Part shown: piece after piece, positions 39,012 to 50,599 of the stretch | Position numbering within the stretch: position 1 is the first letter of the stretch | Layout of the letters: each line of letters begins with the position of its first letter | Assembly: GCF_048544455.1 (NCBI RefSeq) | Contig: NC_133537.1 | Coordinates: 20,459,541-20,523,540, forward strand | Origin: Silene latifolia | Lineage: Eukaryota > Streptophyta > Magnoliopsida > Caryophyllales > Caryophyllaceae | Direction: 5' to 3' | DNA: 64,000 nt | The notes under the pieces: generated by a model | What the model was told of the DNA's origin: nothing | Databases searched by the model: none | The model's input: only the letters and a program-made list of their open reading frames with translations | Made by a program: the position numbers and the translations under genes

Positions 39012-40614
39012 TGATATGTGAATTATTTACACCTTATTTCCCTCTTTCTTTGACGCATTTAGGCTCATAACGAGTCGGTTTCGTGTGCCTTTCCTTGCAT
39101 TTGTGCCCGATCCCCGTACTTGTCATTTTGTGTGCCCTTTTGTAGGAACCGAGTCGAGTATGAAGGAATTGGGGCAAGAAAAGGCATTCTAATGCCTTTA
39201 CATGAAGAAAAGGGAGATGAAGGATTTTTGAAGAAGAAATCCTCTGCCGGCAGGCCGGCAGCCGGCCCACCGGCAGGGGATATGGCTATATGGAGAAAGT
39301 GGAGGAAACCAGCCAAGAGAGTGTTCTCTGCCGGCAGGCCGGCAGGCCGCCCACCGGCAGGGAACACAAACCCATACTTAGAAAATTTCTGAAGAAGTTT
39401 TTGGGCAAAAGTTGTGAAGACGCTGCTGCCGCACAAGCACAGTAGCCAGCAGCCTGGTCAACCAAGCAGAGGGCACTGTCATGAAGAATTGGAAGAAAAT
39501 CTCAAGAAGAGGAATTCTCGGCAGCGGCAACAGAGCCCGCCCACCGGCAGGGGAATTCATGAACCTCAATTTTCCTCGTTTTTAACGACGCGCTGCCAAG
39601 ACTGGAGGCCGCAGCCCGGCCCGCCAAGACAGGAGCACTTTACACGCAAATGGGCTTTTCCATTCTTTCCTCCCTTAATCCAATGATAGCCTATAAATAC
39701 CCCCTCCTTAAACCCTTTTGCACATAACCCTAGATCTGAGAACTTTCCTTATTAATTGTAATCCTTTCTTAATCAAGCACTAATCTTTCCTTAATCTTTC
39801 CTTAATATTTAGTAAAACTAGTAATTGTTAGTTAGAATCAATAGTTTACTCTTGTTCTTTGAAGTTTGTATTGGGGATTTTGAAGGGTTTTCCTTCTTAT
39901 TAATCAATCAAGCATTCATCTTTCCTTTTGTTGGTATAATTCCTCTCCTTTCTTTTACTTGTTTATCATTTGTTTACATTTTCCTTGTCTTTTGATATTG
40001 CTATAACATTCATCATGTCTCCTCCTTGTGTTGTTTGCTTTTCTTCTCTATTTAGCATAATTTCCCTTAACATGAGTGAGTAGATCCCTTCTAGGGTTTA
40101 GGGTGATTCTTTATGGAATTTATGGGCATGATTCTTTGAATATTTTGGTCTTTGGTGAAATTGTTTAACTTTCCTATTCATTGCACTCAAGGTGTTTGTT
40201 GATTTGCTCAAGTGAAAGCTTTTGCCTTTCTTTCATTATTGCTTAATTCTCCCTTGGAATGAAAGTTTTTGGGGGTCTTGATGTTTGTCTAGGAGGGGTG
40301 TGATACTTAATGAAAATTAGTAACCACCTTTAAGATAGCCAAGACATTGGTTCTTCATCTTAGGTTAATCTCTCACCATTGACCCTTTTTTATCTTCATG
40401 TTTGCCCCTAAACCATATTGATGACCCCGAAGGCCCTAGCTTTTAATTAACCGTATTCATTATCATCAACTTGTTTGTCTTTTGCTCTAGTGATTATAAC
40501 CAAAACCCTTTCTTTTAATTTTGATTAAACTTGACTCCTAATCGAACTTTGTAGCAACCCCCGCCATCCTTGAGTTCGACCCCGACTAAATACTACGCTT
40601 TTTCGGGTTTTACA
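39012..40614 (+). repeat. 3' LTR of the Athila-like element
   Basis: TGATATGTGAATTATTTACACC...GGGTTTTACA, about 1.6 kb. TATAAATA at 39692 is the promoter. CCGGCAG hairpins are at 39241-39278 and 39325-39362, with degenerate ones to about 39630. The right edge is set by the TG...CA rule and by recognisable SIRE gag starting soon after; possible target duplication AATAG at 40615 cannot be checked because the 5' LTR is gone. Confidence 0.75.
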
Positions 40615-40644
40615 AATAGTTTTGGTATAGGAAGTAGACGACAA

Positions 40645-42782
40645 ATTTTCTATTATCAGGGAACCGCTGTTGTTAAAAAGCAACGTATGGCATTACTAAT
40701 GCGGAAATACGAGCTGTTTGCCATGGAGCAAAATGAATCAGTTGACAGCATGTCCTCTCGCTTTTCTAGTATCATTAATGAGTTAAAGAATTTAGGAAGA
40801 ACATTCGACTCCGAGGAAATTGCTAGGAAAATTCTTAGAAGTATGTCTCGCAGATGGAGACATAAAGTGTCTGTTATAGAGGAATGTAAGGACTTAACTT
40901 CGTTATCCTATCAGGAGCTACTCGGAACCTTAATGGCTCACGAGATACTCTGAATCAGGATGAGGAGGAAGCTGGTACAAGCAAAAAGATGGCCTTACAA
41001 GCTGAGTCTAGTAAGATTAATGATTCTTCAGATATTGAAGATGAAATTGTGTTGCTTATTAAACGACTCAGGAAAAAGTTTTTCAATCAAAACCAAAATA
41101 AAACAAATAACAAATCAAAGCAAACTTCCAAGAAAACTTCTGAGTCAAAAGGGTCCTTCTCTAACCGTGGATGCTTCAAGTGTAGTGATAATGATCATAT
41201 GATCAAAGATTGCCCTACATGAAAGAAAATAAAAGACAAAGATCAACGTAACAAGACAAAGAAGGAATTCAAGCAAGTTATGATGGCATACTGTTGGGGA
41301 GACTTGGACTATGAAGATGGTGAATCCGAAGATGAGGAAGAAACGGCAAATCTTTGCCTAAGCAACGTCAGTCTTGACCTATTCTCCGACAGCGACAATG
41401 AAAGTAATGCTTCTAAAGCCGAGATGTGTCTTGTTGGAAATTCAGATTCAGATTCAGAGGATGAAGAGGTAAGCTTTCTTGAACTTAAAAAGCAAGTTAA
41501 GAAACTTTCTAAGAGTGCCTTGATTAAAACTTTTGAAGAAACCCTTGATTATTGTCATGAACAGAAATTAGAGTTAAGAGACCTTAAGGAACAAATTCTA
41601 GACATTGCTGAGGAAAACCAACTTCTAAAAGCTAAAGCCAAAAAGCTCAAGTCTAAAGTTATGGCTACCCCAGCTATAATTTCAGACATGACAAATACTG
41701 AGAAAAACGCTCTTGAATCAAAAGTTAAGGCTAGTGATGCCATAACTTCAGAGCTCAAACTCAACATTAATCATCTTCAAGTTAAAGTTACAGCTAGTGA
41801 TGCTATAACTTCTGAGCTGAAGAAAGTCAATGAGATTTTAAAAGATGAACTTAATGGCGAAGATAGTGTGGTTTCCAAACATAAGAGAGAAATTACATTT
41901 CTCTCTAAGCAATTGAAAGAAGCTAGTGACAGTATGTCTGAACTTAAGAAACAACATGATAATGAGAAACGTGTCTTGAATGAACGTTTTGATAAATTTC
42001 GTGAAGATTTTGAGAAAGGTAACTCTTCCAAGGATTCAAGTGTAGATCATTCGAAATGTGAAAAAGAAATTGAGTCCTTGAAAGAATTACTTTTACGCGC
42101 ACGAAAAGTTCATGATAAGTGGGAAGGAAGCACAAAGGTTTTAAACTTCCTTACTGAACAATCTGATAATAACCTGAAGATGGGACTTGGTCATGAATGC
42201 TATAGCCGTAGAGACCATGATAAATGCAAATCTAATCCTTCTGATTACGATTTCAGAAAAAGAAAATATGTTAATCTTCCAGAATACTTGATTTGCAATT
42301 ATTGTGGCTCTACTGGACATATTCAAGTCAATTGTGTCAAACTTGCTTTGGATAAGCAAAAGAATGTCGAATCTGTTAAGACTTGTGATTTCATAGTGGA
42401 AGATGATGTCTCAACTATAGATGAATCTAACAACAATGAAGAACGTAATAATGAGTTTAGATGGACTTATGATATGGCTTTTGATTACTCATCTGTTCCT
42501 CCAAAATCAAACAAAATAAATGAGAATCAAAAGCATACATTCAAGTCTAAAGTTCATAACACTAAACCTAGAGTGTCTCATGAAGGTATTAGACCCATGG
42601 CTACTTTTTTTAGAACAAAACCTAGACTACCTTATGTTCCGATTGTTAGACAAAGACCAAGACAACCTAATGTTAAAGCCAAAAGAATAATAAGACAAGT
42701 ATGGGTTAGAAAGGATCAAATCTACAGAGTCACTAACCATAAAGGACCCAACTTAGCTTGGGTACCTAAAAGCCTTATTTGA
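40645..42782 (+). pseudogene. gag: Gag of SIRE-2, 5'-truncated and decayed
   Basis: The first recognisable residues align with codon ~110 of SIRE-3 gag (RKYELFAMEQNES). There is a frameshift near 40950 and an in-frame TGA at 41220 where SIRE-3 has Trp. From there the frame is open to 42782. Two knuckles remain: CFKCSDNDHMIKDC and CNYCGSTGHIQVNC, separated by a long Lys/Glu-rich, coiled-coil-like region with repeats of the type KASDAITSEL. It ends AWVPKSLI-stop, the same place where SIRE-3 gag stops. Confidence 0.85.
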
Positions 42783-45700
42783 TTCATATGCAGGAAGTGG
42801 TGAAAGAAAATAATCTATGGTATCTCGACAGTGGATGTTCGAGACACATGACAGGAGACATAAATCTTTTTCTTTCACTAGAGCCCTTCTTTGGTGGCAA
42901 GGTTACTTTTGGAGATAACAAGAAGGGTAGGATTATTGGAGTAGGAAAAATTGGAATTTCAACCTCTCATTCAATCGATAACGTATATCTGGTAAGTGGT
43001 CTTAAACATAACTTACTTAGTATTTCTCAATTATGTGACAAAGATAACAAAGTTGTTTTTCATGCCGATGTTTGTCGTATCATAATTGAAGGTACTAGTA
43101 ATGTTTTACTTGAGGGTCACCGTAGGACGAATGTGTATATGATTGACTTAAATGTTGTCAATTCAAATTCCTTCTCATGTATGAAAGCAACCTCAAACGA
43201 TTCTAGCTTGTGGCACAAGAGGTTTGCACACATTAGTCCAACTATTTTAAAGAAACTTAAGTCTATGGATTTAGTTGAAGGCTTGCCCTCAATTAAATTC
43301 GAGCAAGAGAAAATGTGTGACTCATGTGCCCGCTGCAAACATGTTAGATCCTCATTTAAACCTAAAAGAGTAGCTAGCACTAAACGACCACTTGAGTTGG
43401 AACACATGGATTTATGTGGACCTATGAAAGTTAGAAGCCGTGGTGGATCTAAGTATATATTTGTTCTAGTCGACGATTACTCAATGTATGTCTGGCTAAT
43501 CTTTCTTTCCTCTAAAGATGAAACTTTCGATGAATTTGTGGCATTAATGAAGCTTGCCCAAAATAAATATGATAAAAAGCTAATTTCGATTCGGACGGAT
43601 CACGGCACGGAATTTGATAATCAATTGTTTATAGAATTTTGTAGGGAAAATGGTGTGGGGCATAAATTCTCAGCACCACGTACCCCACAACAAAATGGTG
43701 TCGTGGAACGTATGAATCGAACCCTAGAGGATATGGCTCGTACTATGCTTTTGTGCAGTGGCCTCCCTAGAAGTTTTTGGGCAGAAGCTGTTAGTACCGC
43801 ATGCTATGTACATAATAGAGCTATGATCCGACCTATTTTGAAAAAGACTCCCTATGAACTTTTAAGAGGGAGAAAACCCAATATATCACATCTCCGCTGC
43901 TTCGGGATCAAATGCTTTGTTCACAATAATGGAAAAGACAATTTAGGAAATTTGACCCCCGAAGTGACGAAGCTGTTTTTCTGGGATATTCGGATCATAG
44001 TAAAGCTTACAAAGTGTTCAATAAAAGAACCTTGCGCATAGAAGAAAGTGTTCATGTTCGCTTTGATGAAGATAATGTGTTTGATAATGTTGAACAGGAA
44101 GAAGAGGATCCAGATGAGCCCGATTTCTTTTTAGCAAGAAATGATCCTTTAAATGAAGATGAAAACATTCAAGGTATTAATGATGAACTAGATAATTCTG
44201 CAAACGATCCTAAGAGAAGTGATGAGTCCGTAGTTAATAATACTATTGACCCTTCCTTAAATAAGGAAAAAGATCTTGAAGTTATACCTAATGATGTTGT
44301 AACTTCCGATCCAAATCATGATAAGTCTAATGAAGTTAGTGATACTTCTGAAGAAAATCCCGAGTCTAACTCAGGGGGAACAAGTCATGATTCCTCGTCT
44401 GCAGATGGTGCGAGTTCATCAAATGATAATGAGCCTAGAGTTTTCAAAAAGTGGAAACATCAAATCTCCCACCCTTTGGACAAAATCCTAGGGGATCTAG
44501 AACAAGGCATTAAAACTAGAAGGTCCTTAAATAATTTCTGCTCGTTCTTCTGTTTTCTGTCAACCATTGAACCTACCAATATCAAAGAAGCTCTTGCTGA
44601 ACCTGATTGGATAACTGCTATGCAAGATGAGCTTCAACAATTCGAACGTAATAAGGTATGGCACTTAGTGCCACGACCTAGTGATCGAACTGTTATTGGT
44701 ACAAGATGGGTGTTCAGAAATAAACTGGATGATGCAGGACTTATTACAAGAAACAAGGCACGACTAGTTGTCCAAGTCTACAATCAACAAGAAGGGATCG
44801 ATTATGACGAGACCTTTGCACCCGCAGCAAGACTTGAGGCTATTCGTCTCATTATTGTCTTTGCTGCTCATAAAGGAATGAAATTATTCCAAATGGGCGT
44901 TAAGACTGCATTTCTTAATGGCTATTTGGAAGAAGAAGTTTATGTAGAACAACCTCCCGGATTTTTAGATAGCAAGTTTTAAAACCACGTTTATAAATTA
45001 GACAAAGCTTTATATGGTTTGAAACAAGCTCCAAGGGCATGGTATGGCAGATTATCCAAGTTTTTATTACAAAATAATTTTAAAAGAGAATCTGTCGATA
45101 AAACTTTATTCCTAAAATCCGAGGGTTCTAATTTACTTATTGTGCAAATTTATGTAGGCGATATAATATTCGGTTCTACTAATGAAAAATTGTGCAAGTA
45201 TTTTTCAGATCTAATGACTTCTGAGTTTGAAATGAGCATGATGGGAGAATTGAAGTACTTTCTAGGTTTACAAATTCAACAAACAAAGGATGGTATAAAG
45301 ATTCACCAATAGAAATATATCAAGGAACTAATTCGAAAATTCGGTACGGAAAATGCAAAATCTTACGATACACCTATGGTACCTGATAAGAAGATGACTA
45401 TAGATGAACATGGTAAGTGTGTCGATGAGACTACATATCGAGGTATGATTGGTTCACTTTTATATTTAACTGCAAGTCGTCCTGATATAATGTATAGTTA
45501 TGTGTCTGTGCGCGATATCAATCGTGTCCTAAAGAGTCACATATGATTGCAGTTAAACGTATCTTGAGATATTTAATTGGTACATCAAATTTGTACTTAT
45601 GGTATCCACTTGAGTGTAATTTCGATCTAGTAGGGTATTCAGATGCAGATTATGCAGGATGCTCTTTAGATAGGAAAAGCACTTCTGGGTATGCAACGTT

Positions 45701-46094
45701 TGTTGGACCTTGTATCATCACATGGGGATCAAAGAAACAAAATTCAGTTGCAATGTCTACTGCTGAAGCCGAGTATGTATTTGCTGGACTGGTATGTTCT
45801 TAATTATTTTGGTTAAAGCAACAACTATGTGATTATGGTATAAATGTAGGTCGTATGCCTATTATGTGTGACAATACGAGTGCTATAGTAATTTCTAAGA
45901 ACCCTGCTCAGCACTCGAGGACCAAACATATAGATATTAGACACCATTTTCTACGAGATCACGTAGAGAAGGGCAACATTTCAGTTGAATTTTGTAGTAC
46001 CGAAAGGCAATGGGCTGATATCTTGACTAAGCCGTTAGCTAGAAAACGCTTTGAGTTATTGAGACTATAGATTGGTTTAATTAGCAATAATTAA
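42783..46094 (+). pseudogene. pol: Pol of SIRE-2, decayed
   Basis: Protease (WYLDSGCSRHMTGD), integrase (LWHKRFAHIS, CDSCARC, HMDLCGP, DHGTEFDN, PQQNGVVERMNR), reverse transcriptase and RNase H are recognisable. Lesions: frameshift near 43950, TAA at 44980, TAG at 45310, frameshift near 45510, TAA at 45801, TAG at 46068. In the reverse transcriptase YVDD reads YVGD (GGC at 45157) and the first catalytic Asp of the FQMD motif is Gly (GGC at 44896), so it would be inactive even if read through. Confidence 0.85.
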
Positions 46095-46778
46095 ATCCGT
46101 CATAATTATGTCTAGAAACCTGAATGACTGGCTAGGAAGATGAGATTGTACGATTGTGTTCGTATGTTTTGTTGCAAGTTTAATTATGTTAAATAATGTT
46201 TATTTTATGTGATATATCTTGCTTATGTGTATGGTAATATTTAATATTTTGTATATTCACATATTCTTACAAAAATTCGACAAAATCTACAATAAAATGC
46301 CTAAATATAATAAAGATATTTCTATCTTATTATATTCCTACACAAACTCTATCTTTACCATATTCTTGTAACCACCTCCTCACAATCCTACCTAAACACC
46401 AACACAAAAGATTCTTTCCTTATCTCACAACAAATAGAATTCTTTTCTTATTCTTATCATATAAGAAAAAGGAGATAATACCAAAAATAAAAAAATTGTG
46501 CCGAAAAAAGAGAGAGTGTGAAAAAAAAGGAAAGCACAAAAAAAAAAATACACAAAAAAAAAGTAAAAGGCACCGAAAAAAAAGGGAAAGTTGCCGAGAA
46601 AAAAAGGGCACCGAAAAAAAAATATATAGAAATTGATATTATTTTCTTTCCTTAGAATTCTATGGTTACCAAAACACAAACTCCTTAATACTATTTAAAC
46701 CCTCTTAACCCCTCCATAATTGTCATCAATTTAATCATCTACTTCCCTAATACTTTTTCAAAACCTTCCAAATTAATA
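46095..46778 (+). other. Spacer between pol and the envelope-like ORF of SIRE-2
   Basis: AT-rich, with a purine-rich run of GAAAAAAAAG-type words at 46490-46625. No gene seen. SIRE-3 has a spacer of similar length at 63001-63545. Confidence 0.6.
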
Positions 46779-48320
46779 ATGGCAAATCATCTTACAACCC
46801 GTTTTCAATCCAAGAAACCCATTGTTGTTGGAAAGAAGGTAACCCGATCACCCCTGAGAACCACCCGCTCTGTAACGCCACCCGAGACCGGTTCACGGTC
46901 ACCTCGGTCCGCCGCCGACCGCACCGACACCGCCAGTTTACCTATTGTTAGCAAGAAGAGAAGGTTGATTAAAGGTAAAGGAAAATTGGTTTCGGAAACT
47001 GAGGTAAGCTCGAAAACTGAGAGCTATATACTTCAAGATGGTTCTTCACGTGTTCTTTACGCACATCATATGGATGATTACACTAATAATGGACTGAATA
47101 ATCCTCGATTAACTCAAGTAGAACGAAGGAATCAAGTTGCTCAATACCGCATTCACGCAGGACGAGTATATTCGGTTGATTGGTTAAAGCAATATAAAGC
47201 ACTTGGGTTCTTTAGCAATTTTCTCAAAGATCAAGGTTGGGAGAATATTGTTGCTGTAAATGGTCCAGTCTTTCTTATTGAGGTATATCAATTTTATGCT
47301 ACTGTTCAGTTTAAGGATGGAAATTTAATTGCTGTGGTTAATGAGACGTCTATACGTGTCTCAATTGGTGATTTTTGCGACTTGGCTCGAGTTCCTAGAG
47401 AGGGAATCGAAATTAACCCAAGCGTAGAATGGGGAAGTATGTCGCCTGATGAGAGATTAGTAGTGAAATGGTATTTCAAACAAGATGCGACTTCGTCTGA
47501 AACTATTTTAACAAGTAAATTGTCGCCTTCTTTGAAATTCTTTTCGACCTTTATTTGGACTACTATTGTTACTCGAAAAGAAGGTCGAGATAAATTTGGG
47601 GTTCATGAGATGATTATTATGAAGGCTTGGCTTGAAGGAGAAAAGGTTAGTCTACCTATGCCAGTGTTTCATAAAATTATACAAGCTAGTGTAACGGCTA
47701 AGTTGGACGATCTAGCCTCTATTTTGAGTTTGCCTTATGGAAATTGGATTTCTCGTATTTTAGAGAAGAAAGGAGTTATTGGGAAGCATAGTTATAGAGT
47801 TATTGCAAGTGATGAGATGAATGATCTTTATTTATCTTATATGAAGCTTGTTATTAATGGCCTGGAATTGTGTTTTGAAACAAAAGGAGAAAAAGGAGGA
47901 AAAAGCAATGTGAATTTAGAGATGTTGGATTCTAAGATGGAATCAAATTTTACTTCTATTCTTGGAAGGATTAATGAGCAAGACAAGAAATTAGGTGAGT
48001 TGTTTGATCTCATTAAAAAGGAAAGGAGAGTTGATACTAGCTATAGTGGACCGAGTAGTGTTAGCCCGGCGCGATTATACACCATGTTGTCACGGTTAGA
48101 CACGCAAGTCGACACCGCTCTAAAGGCAGCCGTGCGAACACACTCCGAATCTACTCATATGAGGGAAGGTATGGATAGTTTGGTTAAGTTTGGTGATGAG
48201 CTATTACAATCGGGAAAGGAAATGAGGTCTGAGATGCATACGATATATGAAGCAGTTAAAGCTGTGACTTTGAGGATTGTTAATTTCGACGCTCGATTAG
48301 CTGCTCAGCTGCGCTCCTAG
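46779..48320 (+). CDS. Envelope-like protein of SIRE-2
   Basis: 513 codons without any stop or frameshift, from ATGGCAAATCATCTTACAAC. The N-terminus is basic and Ser/Thr/Pro-rich. A conserved block around residues 110-250 (AQYRIHAGRVYSVDWLKQY, ALGFFSNFLKDQGW, VYQFYATVQF) resembles the plant transposon-associated domain found in SIRE envelope-like ORFs. The last third is helical and coiled-coil-like. I see no signal peptide and only weak hydrophobic stretches. SIRE-3 has a related ORF at 63546 (YSIHGGRYYPKSWL). Its function is not established. It is intact although gag and pol around it are broken. Confidence 0.75.
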   Translation: MANHLTTRFQSKKPIVVGKKVTRSPLRTTRSVTPPETGSRSPRSAADRTDTASLPIVSKKRRLIKGKGKLVSETEVSSKTESYILQDGSSRVLYAHHMDDYTNNGLNNPRLTQVERRNQVAQYRIHAGRVYSVDWLKQYKALGFFSNFLKDQGWENIVAVNGPVFLIEVYQFYATVQFKDGNLIAVVNETSIRVSIGDFCDLARVPREGIEINPSVEWGSMSPDERLVVKWYFKQDATSSETILTSKLSPSLKFFSTFIWTTIVTRKEGRDKFGVHEMIIMKAWLEGEKVSLPMPVFHKIIQASVTAKLDDLASILSLPYGNWISRILEKKGVIGKHSYRVIASDEMNDLYLSYMKLVINGLELCFETKGEKGGKSNVNLEMLDSKMESNFTSILGRINEQDKKLGELFDLIKKERRVDTSYSGPSSVSPARLYTMLSRLDTQVDTALKAAVRTHSESTHMREGMDSLVKFGDELLQSGKEMRSEMHTIYEAVKAVTLRIVNFDARLAAQLRS

Positions 48321-48472
48321 ACCATTGTCACGCACGACTCGAGGTTATAACTTTGAAAATATTATTAGTTTCTGCGCTCAACTGTTCTATACTTTGGGAA
48401 GTATTATGTTGAGGGGGAACTAGACTTAGACACAAATCATATGAGACTTGTCATCATCAAAAAGGGGGAATT
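48321..48472 (+). other. 3' leader and purine tract of SIRE-2
   Basis: Short spacer ending AAAAAGGGGGAATT (about 48459-48472), the polypurine tract for plus-strand priming. Confidence 0.7.
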
Positions 48473-49823
48473 TGTTGGACCTTTAGTCCTAATTAGCTGT
48501 TTTGATAATGACAGTAATGATTTGTATGTGGACTTATATTATAAACACATGCGTGTAATTGTGTGCTCAAGTATTAATATAGAAAGGAACAATTACAATG
48601 ATGCAAGCTTGAAGTTTGGCCCAAGGAGGTATAACTTCAAAAAGAAGCAAGCTTGAAGTTTGGACCAAGGAGGTACAACTTCAAAGACATTTGATCGTAA
48701 TTTTCAAGATCAAGATCAAATAACAACCACAAGACTCAAGATAAGAGACTTGTGAAGAGACGATTCGTTTACTGAAGATCTTCTGAAGATTAGATAGTAT
48801 AGGTCGTCATCCGGTAATGGTTTTACTTTGTTTGATTTAGAGGTTAGTAAAGTTATGACCTCATAGCCATAACTTTACTGCTAGACAAAAATGATGCGTT
48901 AATTTTTGGAAAATATATTTTTAATGTTTTATAAGAATAAGAGAGTATTTATATAATTGGAATTATTTAATTAGAATTTAAGTTGGATGAACTATTGGTT
49001 TGTAACACGATATTTATGTCGTCATGCAACCTAGGGTTTCAACTAAATTCTATCTCGATTTGTTGTGAACAAGTGGAGGCCAAATTGGACTCATGAGAGC
49101 CCAATGATGGGCCAGCCGAAACCCTAGAGGCCGAACCACCAAACCCTAGCCTCCTACTTGTTCGTCAAGTTATTTAGGGTTTCACACCTTCCAGAATATG
49201 CCAAACCCTAATCTAAAAACTATAAATACCTCTCTTCATTCAACAATTATTGGTGACACACATCTACAACTTTCAAGAGAAAAATATTTAAGCAAAAATT
49301 ATTTGAGCTTTAATTCTTATTTTACAAATTGCTTATACAAAAGTTGCGCATCATATTTGTTAATCACTCAAAGGAAATCGTTATAGGATACTAAGTACAC
49401 AAAGATATTATACTCACTCGCATAACGTGAGATTAGTATTTATCGTTGTGCTTTTCTTATTAACGTAAGAGCAATCTAGAGTATTTAGCGATACTCAATC
49501 TGAGTTATAATCATAGTGTTGATTATACGAGTGGATTGATAATTTTTGTAATCCGTAGAAAGGTACTAAAAATTATTAATCGAGAATAGTGGACGTAGGT
49601 TTCGACTTGTGAAACTGAACCACTTCAAAAATCTTGTGTGTCTCTCTTTCTCTCTTTCTTTTGTTATTTCGATTTTGCGTTTATTATTAGTAAATTAATT
49701 AGTTGATTTTAATCAATAAAATCAAATAATTAATCTTACAACATATATTTCGAAAAAGTGGGCATCATTTTTAATACTCAATTCACCTCCCCCCTCTTTC
49801 GTATTCGATCAATAGACTCCTCA
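48473..49823 (+). repeat. 3' LTR of SIRE-2 (1.35 kb)
   Basis: TGTTGGACCTTTAGTCC...ATAGACTCCTCA. TATAAATA at 49221. The 3' part (ATCCGTAGAAAGGTACTAAA, GAATAGTGGACGTAGG) is shared with SIRE-1 and SIRE-3, the 5' part is diverged. A perfect 12 bp hairpin lies at 48846-48879 (AGTAAAGTTATG with CATAACTTTACT). TATTG at 49824 would be the right target duplication; its partner is lost. Confidence 0.85.
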
Positions 49824-50599
49824 TATTGGTTTTGGAATAAAAGACGAAAGGCTGAAGATGACTAAACTAAACTAATGGAAATTGAAAGCTTGTGCAAGAG
49901 TATACACGTGATGTATTGTTGTTGCTTTGTTGCTTGCCCTTGACTATTTGGTTGAACCCTTGGTAAAATATTGTAATTCTACTACCTTACGTCATTATTT
50001 TTGTCACATGTGGTAATGCCATTTTGCAATCTGTTAGCTTATGTAATTGTTGGATTGCATCGGCATATGAGCGCATTGATTATTCCGTATTCGACAACAA
50101 TCATTAACACAGACAATTAAAATTCTCTGGTCATATGGCTTCTCCTATATACATAAAGTTGAGTATATAGATTAAAGTTTAATGTTTAATGTCGAGTGAT
50201 TCAAAATTTTGTTAGTTAGAGAATAGCCACAACATTTCTAATTGATTGAAATTTTGTTTTGGAATCACGTGTGGAAAACTAGACATTATTTGTGATTAGT
50301 CGTATGTAATATAATGAGATTTACCCACATGAATCTTGTTGTAGTATTTGTATGACTAATTAGGATAATATATTAAATCTTGTTTCTTAATCTACCCATA
50401 AGAGTTAAGAGACGTATATGATTTGATAGTATTGTCATAAAGTTCAAAATTTATATGTATCTAATTGAGTAGAGCTTTAGCCCACAGGCAAGTTTTATGT
50501 CACTAGATTTCATATTTGAGCATGATTTACATTGGTAAAACATGATAAATTTTAAGTCTCAATTTTTTGTAATAAGCATGTTATTTATTATATTTGCAG
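49824..50599 (+). other. Leader or intron remnant of the TAR/Tork-like copia
   Basis: No gene and no LTR matching 54892-55310 was found. It ends in a good splice acceptor, ATATTTGCAG at 50590-50599, directly before gag. The stretch is read here as the remaining 3' part of an intron plus leader, cut on the left by SIRE-2. Confidence 0.5.

Larger units (their letters stand above)
27426..40614 (+). mobile_element. Athila-like Ty3/gypsy element lacking its 5' LTR
   Basis: It contains a short leader, a long gag-pol, an Athila-family ORF, a polypurine tract and a 3' LTR ending TTTTACA at 40614. The 5' LTR and primer site are missing, because a (TA)n tract meets the leader. Domain order PR-RT-RH-INT, the extra ORF after pol and the AAGTGTGGGGAGG purine tract fit the Athila branch. 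The coding frame is almost intact, so loss of the 5' part was recent relative to insertion. Confidence 0.85.
40615..49823 (+). mobile_element. SIRE-2: SIRE/Maximus-like copia missing its 5' end
   Basis: It begins part-way into gag, directly after the Athila LTR, and continues through pol, an envelope-like ORF, a purine tract and a 3' LTR. The order gag-PR-INT-RT-RH-envelope-like is that of the SIRE/Maximus branch. It is related to but clearly diverged from SIRE-1 and SIRE-3, in LTR and protein alike. Confidence 0.85.

Noticed and set aside
49824..50541. A 5' LTR of the TAR/Tork-like copia
   Set aside because: No match to the 3' LTR start (TGTAAGATACTCC), its TATA region or its ATG/donor region was found here.
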